Below the pieces are notes generated by a model, which made no database searches, was not told where the DNA came from, and saw nothing but the letters and a program-made list of their open reading frames with translations. From the NCBI GenBank assembly GCA_022841465.1, contig JALHRL010000025.1, forward strand, positions 1 to 55,102: a stretch of DNA of 55,102 bases. The letters run 5' to 3'. This document shows positions 36,046 to 43,403 of this stretch, piece after piece. The translations under genes were made by a program, and so were the position numbers. This stretch comes from Bacteroidia bacterium. Lineage in GTDB: Bacteria > Bacteroidota > Bacteroidia > B-17B0 > Aurantibacillaceae. Every line of letters begins with the position of its first letter. Positions within the stretch are counted from its first letter, which is position 1.

Positions 36046-36696
36046 TTACCCTTTTAATTCTTTAATGAGGCTGTTTAATTTTTCCTTTAATTCACTTATT
36101 TCATTTTCCAGATAAGTTAAACGTTCTTCAAAGGAGTTAGAAGGCGTTACTGTAAAACGTTCTTCTGTGTTGGCGCTATTATCAATGATAACTTCACCAA
36201 ACAGATGAATAAAACGGGTCTCTTTTTGTCCGGGTTGTTTTGGCAACTCCTTTACAAAAGGCGTATTTGCTTCCGATAATTTTACTAAGGTTTCTAAAAC
36301 CGATTCTAACGATGCAAATTCATGTAGTCTTCCGGAATTTGTATTTAATTCGCCCGGGGTTTGCGGACCGCGAAGAAACAACAAACACAAAATTGCTAAT
36401 TCTCCATCAGTAATAGGATAAACCGTTCCAAAATTATGTTTGTATTTTATTGTTCTGCTTCCTGCGCCTACAGCAGTAGCAACTAAACTCATTGCTTTTA
36501 AATTATTAAGCGCACTTAAAATTGTTTCTTCAGAATAATCTGTAACTGGCTTTCGCGATGATTTTTGATTACACGCGGCGGCGAGTGAATTCAGCGTCAT
36601 TGGATAATAATCGGGTGTTGTTTTGCTTTTCTCAATCAACGAACCTAAAACTCTTTGTTCAACTGCACTTAAATTGGGCAACATACTTTCTTTCAT
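36046..36696 (-). CDS. YceH family (DUF480) protein
   Basis: 216 aa. Two winged-helix-like DUF480 units: LSAVEQRVLGSLIEKSKTTPDYYPMTLNSLAAACNQKSSRKPV near the start and ELAILCLLFLRGPQTPGELNTNSGRL in the middle, with a coiled-coil C-terminus (LTYLENEISELKEKLNSLIKELKG). The exact role is unknown in all bacteria. ATG 36696 overlaps the upstream gene's stop (TAATG); an alternative ATG four codons in (36684) is possible. Confidence 0.93.
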   Translation of the reverse strand: MKESMLPNLSAVEQRVLGSLIEKSKTTPDYYPMTLNSLAAACNQKSSRKPVTDYSEETILSALNNLKAMSLVATAVGAGSRTIKYKHNFGTVYPITDGELAILCLLFLRGPQTPGELNTNSGRLHEFASLESVLETLVKLSEANTPFVKELPKQPGQKETRFIHLFGEVIIDNSANTEERFTVTPSNSFEERLTYLENEISELKEKLNSLIKELKG

Positions 36697-38123
36697 TATT
36701 TGTTCAACAATTTATCAATTTCAGCCAATTTCCCTTTTGAATACGCATCATCCGGTTTAATTTTTAAAGCTTCTTCGTATGCAGGTTTTGCTTCGGTGTA
36801 TCTTTTCATTTTAAAATACTCATCTGCTTTTTTAATGTTCTCTTTGTATTTATCTGTACCCAATGGAGTGTAGATGCCATATTTAGCATTTCCTTTTCCC
36901 ATATTTCCATCGGCACCACCATTTTCTGTTTCATACTGCAAGCGTTTTTGTTTTTCTTCTTCTTCCTTTGCTTTTCGTTTCGCCTCTTTTTCTGCGGCAA
37001 TTGCTTTTGCTTCTGCTTCATCTTCGGCCTTGGCTTTTGCTTCAGCTTCTTTTTTCTTCTTTGCTAATTCTGCAGCTTCGGCTTCTTTTGCTTTCCGTTT
37101 TTCTTCAATTGCTTTTGCTTCCGCTTCATCCTCGGCTTTTGCTTTTGCTAATCCTTCTTTTTGTTTTTGTGCTTTTTCTGCAGCTGCTTTTTCTTTTGCT
37201 AATTGTTTTGCTTTTGCTTCGGCTTCATCTTCTGCTTTAGCTTTTTCTTCGGCCTCTTTCTTTTTTGCTGCAAGCTCTGCTTCTGCTTTGGCTTTGGCGC
37301 TTGCCTCTTCTTTAGCTTTTGCTTGTGCATCTGCTTGTGCCTTTGCATCTGCTTCTGCCTTTGCCTTAGCTGCGGCTTCAGCATCTGCCTTTGCTTTGGC
37401 GGCCGCCTCTGCCGCTTTTTTAGCTTCTTCTTCTTTTGCTTGCAAACACTGACCCACTTTTGCTAATTGTTCTACCGGGTATTGCTCTCCCGGAATTATT
37501 TTCATTGCACTTTCGTATAATTGTTTTGCAAGCGGGCAATCGGGTTTTGCCAAAGCAATATCACCTTGTTTATTGGTGTTACAAAATTTCTGAATTAATG
37601 CATCTTCATCGTTATAAATTTTCATCACTGTGTTTAAGCCGCTTTGTGTAACTATTTCATCATGATCAAACACCTTTCTTTTCTCTTTAAACTCAACTTT
37701 TACCAAAGGATTTTGTAAACCGGAATAATTTATACCCGGAAAAGCTTTTGCCATAATAAAACCGCCAATACTAAAAGTTGGTTTGTAATTGTCTTTTGCA
37801 AAATCTTCCGGAACATTAAAAGTGTTAACTGCAAACTTTTTTGTGTTATACCCGGGGTAAGAAACCGTTAAAATATAATCTCCGTTTGGAGGAACGTCTA
37901 TTGTAAAATCTCCGTTCCCATTACTTGTAGTTTGCCCTATTACAGCGCCGCCTTTTGTTAACACAATTGTAGCGCCACCTAAAGATTTTTCCTCCTTATC
38001 GGCTTTGCTGGTAAGTTTCCAGTTTCTTATTTCCACGTTGCTGCTAAGCTTTAATACCCAGTTTGCACTTTGTCCCAAATAAATAAACGGTGCTGCTAAT
38101 AATATTATCAATACTCTTCTCAT
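36696..38123 (-). CDS. exported protein: CRD domain, long Ala/Glu/Lys coiled coil (TolA-like), TPR end
   Basis: 475 aa. Signal peptide 1-19 (APFIYLGQS). Residues ~45-115 form a carboxypeptidase-regulatory-like beta domain (GGATIVLTKGGAVIGQTTSNGNGDFTIDVPPNGDYILTVSYPGY). From ~228 to ~400 runs an Ala/Glu/Lys-only coiled coil like that of TolA, with the block AKAEDEAEAKA present three times. The C-terminus ~430-475 is one TPR unit (YFKMKRYTEAKPAYEEALKIKPDD). Two Cys pairs flank the coiled coil start. Likely a periplasm-spanning structural protein; function unknown. First gene of the minus-strand cluster down to carbonic anhydrase. Confidence 0.85.
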   Translation of the reverse strand: MRRVLIILLAAPFIYLGQSANWVLKLSSNVEIRNWKLTSKADKEEKSLGGATIVLTKGGAVIGQTTSNGNGDFTIDVPPNGDYILTVSYPGYNTKKFAVNTFNVPEDFAKDNYKPTFSIGGFIMAKAFPGINYSGLQNPLVKVEFKEKRKVFDHDEIVTQSGLNTVMKIYNDEDALIQKFCNTNKQGDIALAKPDCPLAKQLYESAMKIIPGEQYPVEQLAKVGQCLQAKEEEAKKAAEAAAKAKADAEAAAKAKAEADAKAQADAQAKAKEEASAKAKAEAELAAKKKEAEEKAKAEDEAEAKAKQLAKEKAAAEKAQKQKEGLAKAKAEDEAEAKAIEEKRKAKEAEAAELAKKKKEAEAKAKAEDEAEAKAIAAEKEAKRKAKEEEEKQKRLQYETENGGADGNMGKGNAKYGIYTPLGTDKYKENIKKADEYFKMKRYTEAKPAYEEALKIKPDDAYSKGKLAEIDKLLNK

Positions 38124-38371
38124 AAAACTAAGATGCTAAATTTTACAGTTTTTCACATTAAAAACCATACCAATTTAAGAAAACTCTTTAAATGCATGAA
38201 AATTAATGTTAAATGAATTTGATATGTAAACACATTAAATCAACAAATTAATTAAATTGTTTATTAACTGTTCACATTTTCTAGGACAAAAGGGATTTAT
38301 AAACACTTTAAACACCTTTTAATTACATTCACTTAATAAAACACTCTTACATTTATTGTGGTTATTAGGTA

Positions 38372-38379
38372 TACCTTTG
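38372..38379 (+). promoter_or_regulatory. -7 element of the candidate small RNA
   Basis: TACCTTTG, a perfect TAnnTTTG, about 5 nt before the predicted RNA start. No well-spaced TTG at -33. Confidence 0.55.
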
Positions 38380-38384
38380 TCAAT

Positions 38385-38490
38385 TCCATCAACCGACATT
38401 TTAAACTAAAGTTTCAAATGGGATACGGTTTACTTCGTTTAAGGTATATTTTGATATTTAACCGGGCTGTGGTTTGGCCCGGTTTTATTT
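38385..38490 (+). ncRNA. candidate stand-alone small RNA of about 105 nt
   Basis: Starts after a perfect -7 element. About 16 unpaired bases are followed by a hairpin whose stem pairs TTAAAC (38401-38406) with GTTTAA (38437-38442) and AAGT (38409-38412) with ACTT (38432-38435), enclosing a 19-nt loop. A linker then leads to an 8-bp GC-rich terminator hairpin and a T-rich tail. The next gene has its own -7 element after the terminator, so this is more likely an independent RNA than a 5' UTR. A 25-codon ORF (ATG 38418) crosses the terminator; coding is doubtful. Confidence 0.5.
38460..38490 (+). terminator. intrinsic terminator of the candidate sRNA
   Basis: AACCGGGC (38460-38467) pairs perfectly with GCCCGGTT (38477-38484) around a 9-nt loop, followed by TTATTTT. 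Confidence 0.8.
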
Positions 38491-38513
38491 TATAAAAAGT
38501 ATTAATTTAAACT

Positions 38514-38521
38514 TACCTTTG
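38514..38521 (+). promoter_or_regulatory. -7 element of the DjlA-like gene
   Basis: TACCTTTG, a perfect TAnnTTTG, 22 nt before the TTG start at 38544. Confidence 0.55.
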
Positions 38522-38543
38522 TGCATTATTAAATTTTAATATT

Positions 38544-39311
38544 TTGTTCAAATTCATTGGAGCTGTTGCGGGCTATTTGCTTTCAGGTAGAAACTTTTTT
38601 GGTGGAGTGCTTGGTTTTATTGTGGGTTCGATAATTGACAGTTATTCGGATGTACGCAAGCATGTTTTTTCTAAAGGAGGTACAACAGAAGATATTTTTG
38701 ATTACTATCGTAAACAAAGCATGGGTAGTAACACTGATTTTGCAACCATGCTAATTGCATTATCTGCTGCTGTGATGAAAGCCGATGGCAAATTATTAAA
38801 AGCGGAGCTGGATTATATAAAGGGGTTTTTTAGTCAACAGTTTGGGCCACAATTCAACAGTACACATTTGCAAACATTAAAACACTTTTTAGATGGTGGT
38901 GAAATACCTTTAGAACAAATTTGCAAAGACATTAGTATGCGTACAAAAATTGAAGTACGTGTGCAACTTTTACATTATTTGTTTGGAATTGCAAGAGCAG
39001 ACGGGCAAGTAGCTATGCAAGAATTAAATGTAATAAAGCACATTGCCAATTTATTGGGTATTTCTAATTACGATTTTGACAGTGTGAAAAATATGTTTTA
39101 CCGCGACACTTATTCTGACTACAAAGTATTAGGAATTGAATCAACCGCTACAGAAGAAGAAATTAAAAAAGCGTATCGTCAAATGGCTATAAAACATCAT
39201 CCTGATAAAGTTGCCGCCATGGGCGAAGAATATCAAAAAGGAGCTAAAGAAAAATTTCAAAAAATTCAGGAAGCATACGATAATATAAAAAAGGAAAGAG
39301 GTTTTAATTAA
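38544..39311 (+). CDS. TerB-DnaJ co-chaperone, DjlA-like
   Basis: 255 aa. N-terminal Gly-rich hydrophobic segment (IGAVAGYLLSGRNFFGGVLGFIVGSIID) that could insert in the membrane, a helical TerB-like domain (~65-175, with the acidic patch MKADGKLLKAELDYIKGFF and ARADGQVAMQELNVIKHIA) and a C-terminal J domain (~192-255) with the HPD tripeptide in IKHHPDKVAA. It would stimulate DnaK. TTG 38544 is the start; no ATG lies upstream of the conserved N-terminus. Stop codons interlock with the convergent patatin gene (39308-39311). Confidence 0.93.
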   Translation: MFKFIGAVAGYLLSGRNFFGGVLGFIVGSIIDSYSDVRKHVFSKGGTTEDIFDYYRKQSMGSNTDFATMLIALSAAVMKADGKLLKAELDYIKGFFSQQFGPQFNSTHLQTLKHFLDGGEIPLEQICKDISMRTKIEVRVQLLHYLFGIARADGQVAMQELNVIKHIANLLGISNYDFDSVKNMFYRDTYSDYKVLGIESTATEEEIKKAYRQMAIKHHPDKVAAMGEEYQKGAKEKFQKIQEAYDNIKKERGFN

Positions 39312-40357
39312 ACAACATTCTCTTTCAGTAAATTGGCATTGTTTAACCAATTTCTTAATTTATTCATAGCATCGTTGTTTTCGGTAACTTGTTTTCGTGT
39401 TTCATTTATTAAATAATCAGAAGCGGCTTTATCTGCCCTACTCATTTCAGCAAATTCTTCAATTCCAATTTCTATAGAAAGTCGTAAATAATTCTTCTCT
39501 TCCATCATTTGTTTCATTTCATAATCGGTAGTTCGGTTAACGCCGCGCATCATTATATCGCTTATGCGTGTTGCCCAAAACAACTTTCCTTTTTTCTTGG
39601 CTTGCTCTGCAGTTATTTTACCTGAATAAGTTCCTGTGCCAATACTTAATACAAATACATCTTTGTAATCAATATCTTTATTTTGCGTCATGTATCCATA
39701 ATCTACATGATGTTTAACAAATTCAGAAAGGGCTCCCATAGAGGGATTATTAATAAACACACCACCGTCAATACATAAACGATTTTCGTTTTCTTTATCG
39801 TTTGGGTATTTTAATTCAAAGGCGGGTAAATAAGTAGGACCGGCAGATGTAGCCCTTGCTATTTCGTAAATAGAAATATTTTGTAATAAATTTTGTTTCG
39901 AAGAGCGCGATTTAAAAAACAAAGGAATATTATTATTTAAATCATACGTTGATATCATTAGGTGTGTAAGCGCTTCATTTAATTTTGCATTTCCACAAAC
40001 TTCCTTAAAAACTTTTTCAATACCCTCATCACCAAACATTGGATTAAACGCACCATCCATTGGTTTTAAAAATCTACTTAAAGCGTTAGAAGGCGGCGGA
40101 AATATTTCTTTACCTTTATTTAAATAAACATTTAGCAAAGAATCTAAACTATATTTTGCTCCTGCATTTAAGTTATTTACTTCTTTAGGAATAGTAAGTG
40201 CGCAAGCAATTAATCCGCCGGTTGAAGTACCTGCAATTAAATCAAATGATTTATAAATAGGTTGTCCTGTAAACTCTTCAACTTTTTTTAAAATGTTTAA
40301 CGGCACTACACCTCTAAGCCCCCCGCCGTCAATGCTTAAAATTCTAAATTTTGACAT
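39308..40357 (-). CDS. patatin-like phospholipase
   Basis: 349 aa. Oxyanion motif DGGGLRGVVPL (10-20), nucleophile Ser45 in AGTSTGGLIA and the catalytic Asp in DGGVFINNPS (~199): an intact Ser-Asp dyad. No signal peptide, so probably a cytoplasmic lipid acyl hydrolase. The closest broad relatives include CapV-type phospholipases, but there is no nucleotide cyclase or other defence gene nearby, so a housekeeping role is more likely. Confidence 0.94.
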   Translation of the reverse strand: MSKFRILSIDGGGLRGVVPLNILKKVEEFTGQPIYKSFDLIAGTSTGGLIACALTIPKEVNNLNAGAKYSLDSLLNVYLNKGKEIFPPPSNALSRFLKPMDGAFNPMFGDEGIEKVFKEVCGNAKLNEALTHLMISTYDLNNNIPLFFKSRSSKQNLLQNISIYEIARATSAGPTYLPAFELKYPNDKENENRLCIDGGVFINNPSMGALSEFVKHHVDYGYMTQNKDIDYKDVFVLSIGTGTYSGKITAEQAKKKGKLFWATRISDIMMRGVNRTTDYEMKQMMEEKNYLRLSIEIGIEEFAEMSRADKAASDYLINETRKQVTENNDAMNKLRNWLNNANLLKENVV

Positions 40358-40424
40358 GACTTATTTTTACTTAATCTAATATCCGATTTTTACGTGAAAT
40401 GAGAAAAGAAGAGTATGAAAAACA

Positions 40425-40452
40425 AAAAAACCACCAAATTTGGTGGTTTTTT
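40425..40452 (-). terminator. terminator of tRNA-Lys (palindromic)
   Basis: CCACCAAATTTGGTGG (40431-40446) is a perfect palindrome with A/T runs on both sides. On the minus strand it starts 7 nt after the tRNA 3' end and is followed by seven T residues. Confidence 0.88.
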
Positions 40453-40453
40453 G

Positions 40454-40526
40454 TGATCCCGCTGGGATTCGAACCCAGGACCCCTACATTAAAAGTGTAA
40501 TGCTCTACCGGCTGAGCTACGGAATC
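40454..40526 (-). tRNA. tRNA-Lys(TTT)
   Basis: 73 nt including discriminator A. Read on the minus strand: acceptor GATTCCG/CGGGATC, D arm GCTC/GAGC, anticodon stem TTACA/TGTAG around CTTTTAA (anticodon TTT), T arm CTGGG-TTCGAAT-CCCAG. CCA is not encoded. Confidence 0.96.
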
Positions 40527-40550
40527 ATACCTATTTTTTCAATAGGAGTG

Positions 40551-40580
40551 CAAATATACAAGCATTATTTAATTTACAAA
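40551..40580 (-). promoter_or_regulatory. promoter of tRNA-Lys
   Basis: On the minus strand: -33 TTTG (40580-40577), an 18-nt spacer, and -7 TATATTTG (40558-40551), both perfect. The predicted start is about 20 nt before the mature tRNA 5' end, leaving a short leader for RNase P. Confidence 0.75.
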
Positions 40581-40647
40581 AATAAATTTCAAATAATTTT
40601 ATGCTGTAATTTCGGCTATTATTAACCTGTTTTCAACATACACATAA

Positions 40648-41064
40648 ATGGACATAAGTTTAGATTTTACACCAGTTCCCGCCTTTTGCGGAACTCCTGT
40701 TCCGGATATAAAACCTGCCTTTTTAGCTTCCTTATTTGGCGAACCCGATGAGGTAGAATTAGCAGAAAATGCTATGTACGGCGAACCAATAAACGTATTG
40801 CACTATGAGGCTTTAAAATTGTCGTTTTATTTCAATGTAAACAACTTGGTTACTTTTTCTGTAGCTAACAAAGACTTTAAACTATTCCAACAAAATGTAT
40901 TTAAACTTCGTGAAGAAGAAATTATTGAGCTTTTTAAAAACAACGGTTTTCCGGAACATGAAATTGATAAAGACTGGGGAGAGAAACAGCTTATATTTGA
41001 ATCAGCCGGTGTAACCGTTTTTTTTGACAATCAATTTGCAGCAGAAATTTTTGTGGATTTGTAA
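40648..41064 (+). CDS. hypothetical protein, 138 aa
   Basis: Not recognised. No signal peptide or membrane helix; acidic and compact, with an alternating pattern (LSFYFNVNNLVTFSVANKDFKLFQQNVFKLREEEIIELFKNNGFPEHEID) suggesting an alpha/beta fold. It starts cleanly at ATG, has a near-consensus -7 element (TAATTTCG, 40607-40614) and normal codon use for the region, so it looks real. 59 bp before the DegT aminotransferase gene, with no terminator between them, so co-transcription is possible. Confidence 0.75.
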   Translation: MDISLDFTPVPAFCGTPVPDIKPAFLASLFGEPDEVELAENAMYGEPINVLHYEALKLSFYFNVNNLVTFSVANKDFKLFQQNVFKLREEEIIELFKNNGFPEHEIDKDWGEKQLIFESAGVTVFFDNQFAAEIFVDL

Positions 41065-41123
41065 ATAATATCCCTTAAAACGCTGCGTTATAAATTGTAT
41101 ATTTAAACACTAAATTTTATACC

Positions 41124-42332
41124 ATGCCTGGAACAGAATTATTTGGCGCAGAAGAGCGCAAAGAGATAGAAGATGTTTTGTCAACCGGAATTATGTTCCG
41201 ATTTAACCACGATGCACAACGTAATAATTTTTGGAAAGCAAAAGATTTTGAAGCAGAAGCAAAAAAAATTACCGGCGCAAAATACGCCTTAGCTGTATCT
41301 AATGGCTCAGCAGCTATTTTAGCAGCCTTGGCTTCAAGCGGTATTGGTACGGGCGATGAAGTTATTTGTCCGCCTTTTACATACATTGCCACCATTGAAG
41401 CTGTTTTAATGCTTGGCGCTTTACCGGTTTTTGCAGAAATTGATGAAACACTTTGTTTAAGCGCAGATGGCATTAAAAAAGCCATTAGTCCAAAAACCAA
41501 AGCAGTATGTTTAGTACACATGTGTGGTGGTAATGCCAATATGGATGAAATTCTTAAAGTTGTAAATGAACATAAATTAATTTTAGTAGAAGATGCGGGT
41601 CAAGCATTTGCTGCTTCTTATAAAGGAATTTCTACCGGCTTGTTTGGAAATGCGGGTGCTTACTCTTTTGATTTCTTTAAAATTGCAACCGCAGGCGAAG
41701 GTGGTATAATGGTTACCAACGATGAAAAAACGTATTTGTTAGCAGATAGTTATTGCGACCATGGTCACGATCATATAGGCAATAACCGCGGAATGGAAAA
41801 CCACCCAATTATTGGTTTTAATTATAGAATTTCTGAACTTCATGCAGCGGTGGGTGCAGCACAAACACGCAAAGTGCCTGCAATTAAATCTGCTAATCTA
41901 AAAAACAAAGCTTTCTTACAAAATATTTTATCAAAATCATCTGCAATAAGTTTTGCCAAGTTAGGCGATAACAATGGCGATTCCGGAACTTTTTTAAATA
42001 TATTTTTACCGGATACCGAAACAGCAAAACAAACCGTTGAAGAATTTAATAAAGCAGGCGTAAGTGGTTTTAATTATTGGTACACCAATATGTATCATTT
42101 CATCAACCAATGGGATCACATCAAAAATTTACAAACTGCTTCTAAACTCCCAATTCAAGTTTTAGGAACTCCCCAAGATTATAAAAATTTAAATCTTCCT
42201 AAAACACAAGAAGTAGTAGGGAAATTAATTTCATTTGGTATTAGGTGTACCTGGACAGAAGCTCAAATGACGGAATTAGCAGAAAAAATAGTTGCCTGTG
42301 TAAACAAAGTAACAGCTGGAGTAAAGGCTTAA
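41124..42332 (+). CDS. DegT/DnrJ/EryC1/StrS-family PLP-dependent aminotransferase
   Basis: 402 aa. PLP-lysine Lys186 in SFDFFKIATAGEGG; cofactor-pocket segments VSNGSAAILAALAS and LVEDAGQAFAASYKG; substrate part FNYRISELHAAVG. Such enzymes aminate keto-sugars or other keto substrates for surface polysaccharides or secondary metabolites. No sugar-biosynthesis genes lie nearby, so the substrate is open. It ends 69 bp before the histidine leader peptide but is not part of that operon, which has its own promoter and attenuator. Confidence 0.93.
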   Translation: MPGTELFGAEERKEIEDVLSTGIMFRFNHDAQRNNFWKAKDFEAEAKKITGAKYALAVSNGSAAILAALASSGIGTGDEVICPPFTYIATIEAVLMLGALPVFAEIDETLCLSADGIKKAISPKTKAVCLVHMCGGNANMDEILKVVNEHKLILVEDAGQAFAASYKGISTGLFGNAGAYSFDFFKIATAGEGGIMVTNDEKTYLLADSYCDHGHDHIGNNRGMENHPIIGFNYRISELHAAVGAAQTRKVPAIKSANLKNKAFLQNILSKSSAISFAKLGDNNGDSGTFLNIFLPDTETAKQTVEEFNKAGVSGFNYWYTNMYHFINQWDHIKNLQTASKLPIQVLGTPQDYKNLNLPKTQEVVGKLISFGIRCTWTEAQMTELAEKIVACVNKVTAGVKA

Positions 42333-42368
42333 CTCTAAAACCATTTTAGTTAAAATAAAAATAATTAG

Positions 42369-42397
42369 TTTGTAATTAATAAATTTTAATACATTTG
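42369..42397 (+). promoter_or_regulatory. his operon promoter
   Basis: -33 TTTG (42369-42372), a 17-nt spacer and -7 TACATTTG (42390-42397): both elements match the Bacteroidota consensus exactly. Only 4 nt separate the -7 element from the leader-peptide ATG, so transcription should begin at or next to that ATG. Confidence 0.8.
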
Positions 42398-42401
42398 TAA
42401 C

Positions 42402-42452
42402 ATGAATTTAAAATCACATCATCATCACATTTCTTCAAACGGTAAGTCGTAA
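42402..42452 (+). CDS. hisL: his operon leader peptide with four consecutive His codons
   Basis: 16 codons, MNLKSHHHHISSNGKS, stop TAA at 42450. The four His codons (CAT CAT CAT CAC, 42417-42428) sit directly upstream of two mutually exclusive RNA hairpins and the complete his operon. A ribosome short of His-tRNA would stall here and leave GGTAAGTC (42441-42448) free to form the antiterminator; a ribosome that reaches the stop would cover it. An in-frame stop (42387-42389) and the absence of any other start codon fix the ATG. Confidence 0.88.
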   Translation: MNLKSHHHHISSNGKS

Positions 42453-42485
42453 TGATGTTGTATTAACTATAACTAAAGGCTTACC
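42441..42485 (+). promoter_or_regulatory. his antiterminator stem
   Basis: GGTAAGTC (42441-42448), inside the last codons of hisL, pairs with GGCTTACC (42478-42485): eight pairs with one G-U. The 3' arm is the same segment that forms the 5' arm of the terminator, so the two structures exclude each other. Confidence 0.8.
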
Positions 42486-42502
42486 AATCGGTGAGCCTTT
42501 TT
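42475..42502 (+). terminator. his attenuator terminator
   Basis: AAAGGCTTACC (42475-42485) pairs with GGTGAGCCTTT (42490-42500), 11 pairs with one G-U, 4-nt loop, U run to 42502. It lies 46 nt before the hisG ATG and so controls entry into the operon. Confidence 0.88.
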
Positions 42503-42548
42503 CATTTCTGAACTAGGCTGCTGATTGGAGGCTAAAAACAAAAAAGAA

Positions 42549-43403
42549 ATGAAACTAAAAATTGCAATTCAAAAATCAGGTAGATTAAGTGAAGATTCAC
42601 TTAAGTTATTAAAAGAATGTGGTATTGATTTTAATAACGGTTTAAACAAACTAAAAACGGAGGCCTACAATTTTCCGTTAGAAATTTACTTTTTACGTGA
42701 TGACGATATTCCGCAATACATTGAAGATGGTGTAGCCGATATTGGTATTGTTGGGGAGAATGTTTTGCTGGAAAAAAATAAAAAAGTAAAAACAGTTGAA
42801 AAACTTGGATTTGGTAAATGCCGACTTTCTATCGCAATACCAAAAGATAAGTCCTTTAAATCTATAAAAGACTTAAATGGATTAAAAATTGCAACCTCCT
42901 ACTCTACCATCCTTTCTAAATACTTAAAACAACAAAAAGTAAAGGCAGAAATTCATGAAATTAGTGGCAGTGTTGAAATTGCACCAAGTATAGGATTAGC
43001 GGATGCTATATGCGATTTAGTAAGTTCAGGGAGCACATTGTTAAGCAACGGTTTAAAGGAAGTGGAAGTTATTTTACGTTCAGAAGCAATTTTAATTGCC
43101 ACAAAAAACTTAAGCAAAGAAAAAACTGCTTTGCTTGAAAAATTATTGTTTAGAATTAAAGCTTTACGCAGCGCAAAAAAAAATAAATACATATTATTAA
43201 ATGCACCTAATAATAAACTTGATGCCATATGCAAAATTTTACCCGGCATGAAAAGCCCAACCATTTTACCGCTTGCCGATAAAGGATGGAGCTCCGTACA
43301 TTCTGTTGTTGAAGAAAATCAATTTTGGGAAATAATAGAAAAGCTTAAAGCTAATGGCGCACAAGGAATTTTAGTTGTACCAATTGAAAAAATGATTGTT
43401 TAA
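42549..43403 (+). CDS. hisG: ATP phosphoribosyltransferase, long form
   Basis: 284 aa from ATG 42549; an upstream TTG at 42525 adds 8 Lys-rich residues and is less likely. First step of histidine synthesis: joins ATP and PRPP. Catalytic domains: LKIAIQKSGRLSEDSLKLLKECG, and the PRPP site ADAICDLVSSGSTLLSNGL. The C-terminal ACT-like regulatory domain (KYILLNAPNNKLDAICKILPGMKSPTILPL ... GAQGILVVPIEKM) marks the long form, which is feedback-inhibited by histidine and needs no HisZ. So both allosteric and attenuation control act on this operon. Its stop abuts hisD. Confidence 0.97.
   Translation: MKLKIAIQKSGRLSEDSLKLLKECGIDFNNGLNKLKTEAYNFPLEIYFLRDDDIPQYIEDGVADIGIVGENVLLEKNKKVKTVEKLGFGKCRLSIAIPKDKSFKSIKDLNGLKIATSYSTILSKYLKQQKVKAEIHEISGSVEIAPSIGLADAICDLVSSGSTLLSNGLKEVEVILRSEAILIATKNLSKEKTALLEKLLFRIKALRSAKKNKYILLNAPNNKLDAICKILPGMKSPTILPLADKGWSSVHSVVEENQFWEIIEKLKANGAQGILVVPIEKMIV

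Larger units (their letters stand above)
38124..38543. other. 420-bp intergenic region between divergent genes
   Basis: It lies between the TolA-like gene (minus) and the DjlA-like gene (plus). The left 245 bp (38124-38370) is AT-rich with no convincing element. The right part holds a perfect -7 element (38372), a structured transcript candidate with terminator (to 38490) and the -7 element of the DjlA-like gene (38514). Confidence 0.7.

Noticed and set aside
36874-37466. Three long plus-strand ORFs (192, 90 and 87 aa) rich in Ala/Ser/Phe/Leu/Cys
   Set aside because: They are antisense shadows of the Ala/Glu/Lys coiled-coil gene; its repetitive codons keep the opposite frames open.
38418-38495. 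25-codon ORF inside the candidate sRNA
   Set aside because: It reads through the terminator stem and has no independent support; kept only as a remark under the sRNA.
39308-40357. Patatin as part of a CBASS-like (CapV) defence system
   Set aside because: No cyclase, ubiquitin-like or other defence gene nearby; neighbours are a chaperone gene and a tRNA.
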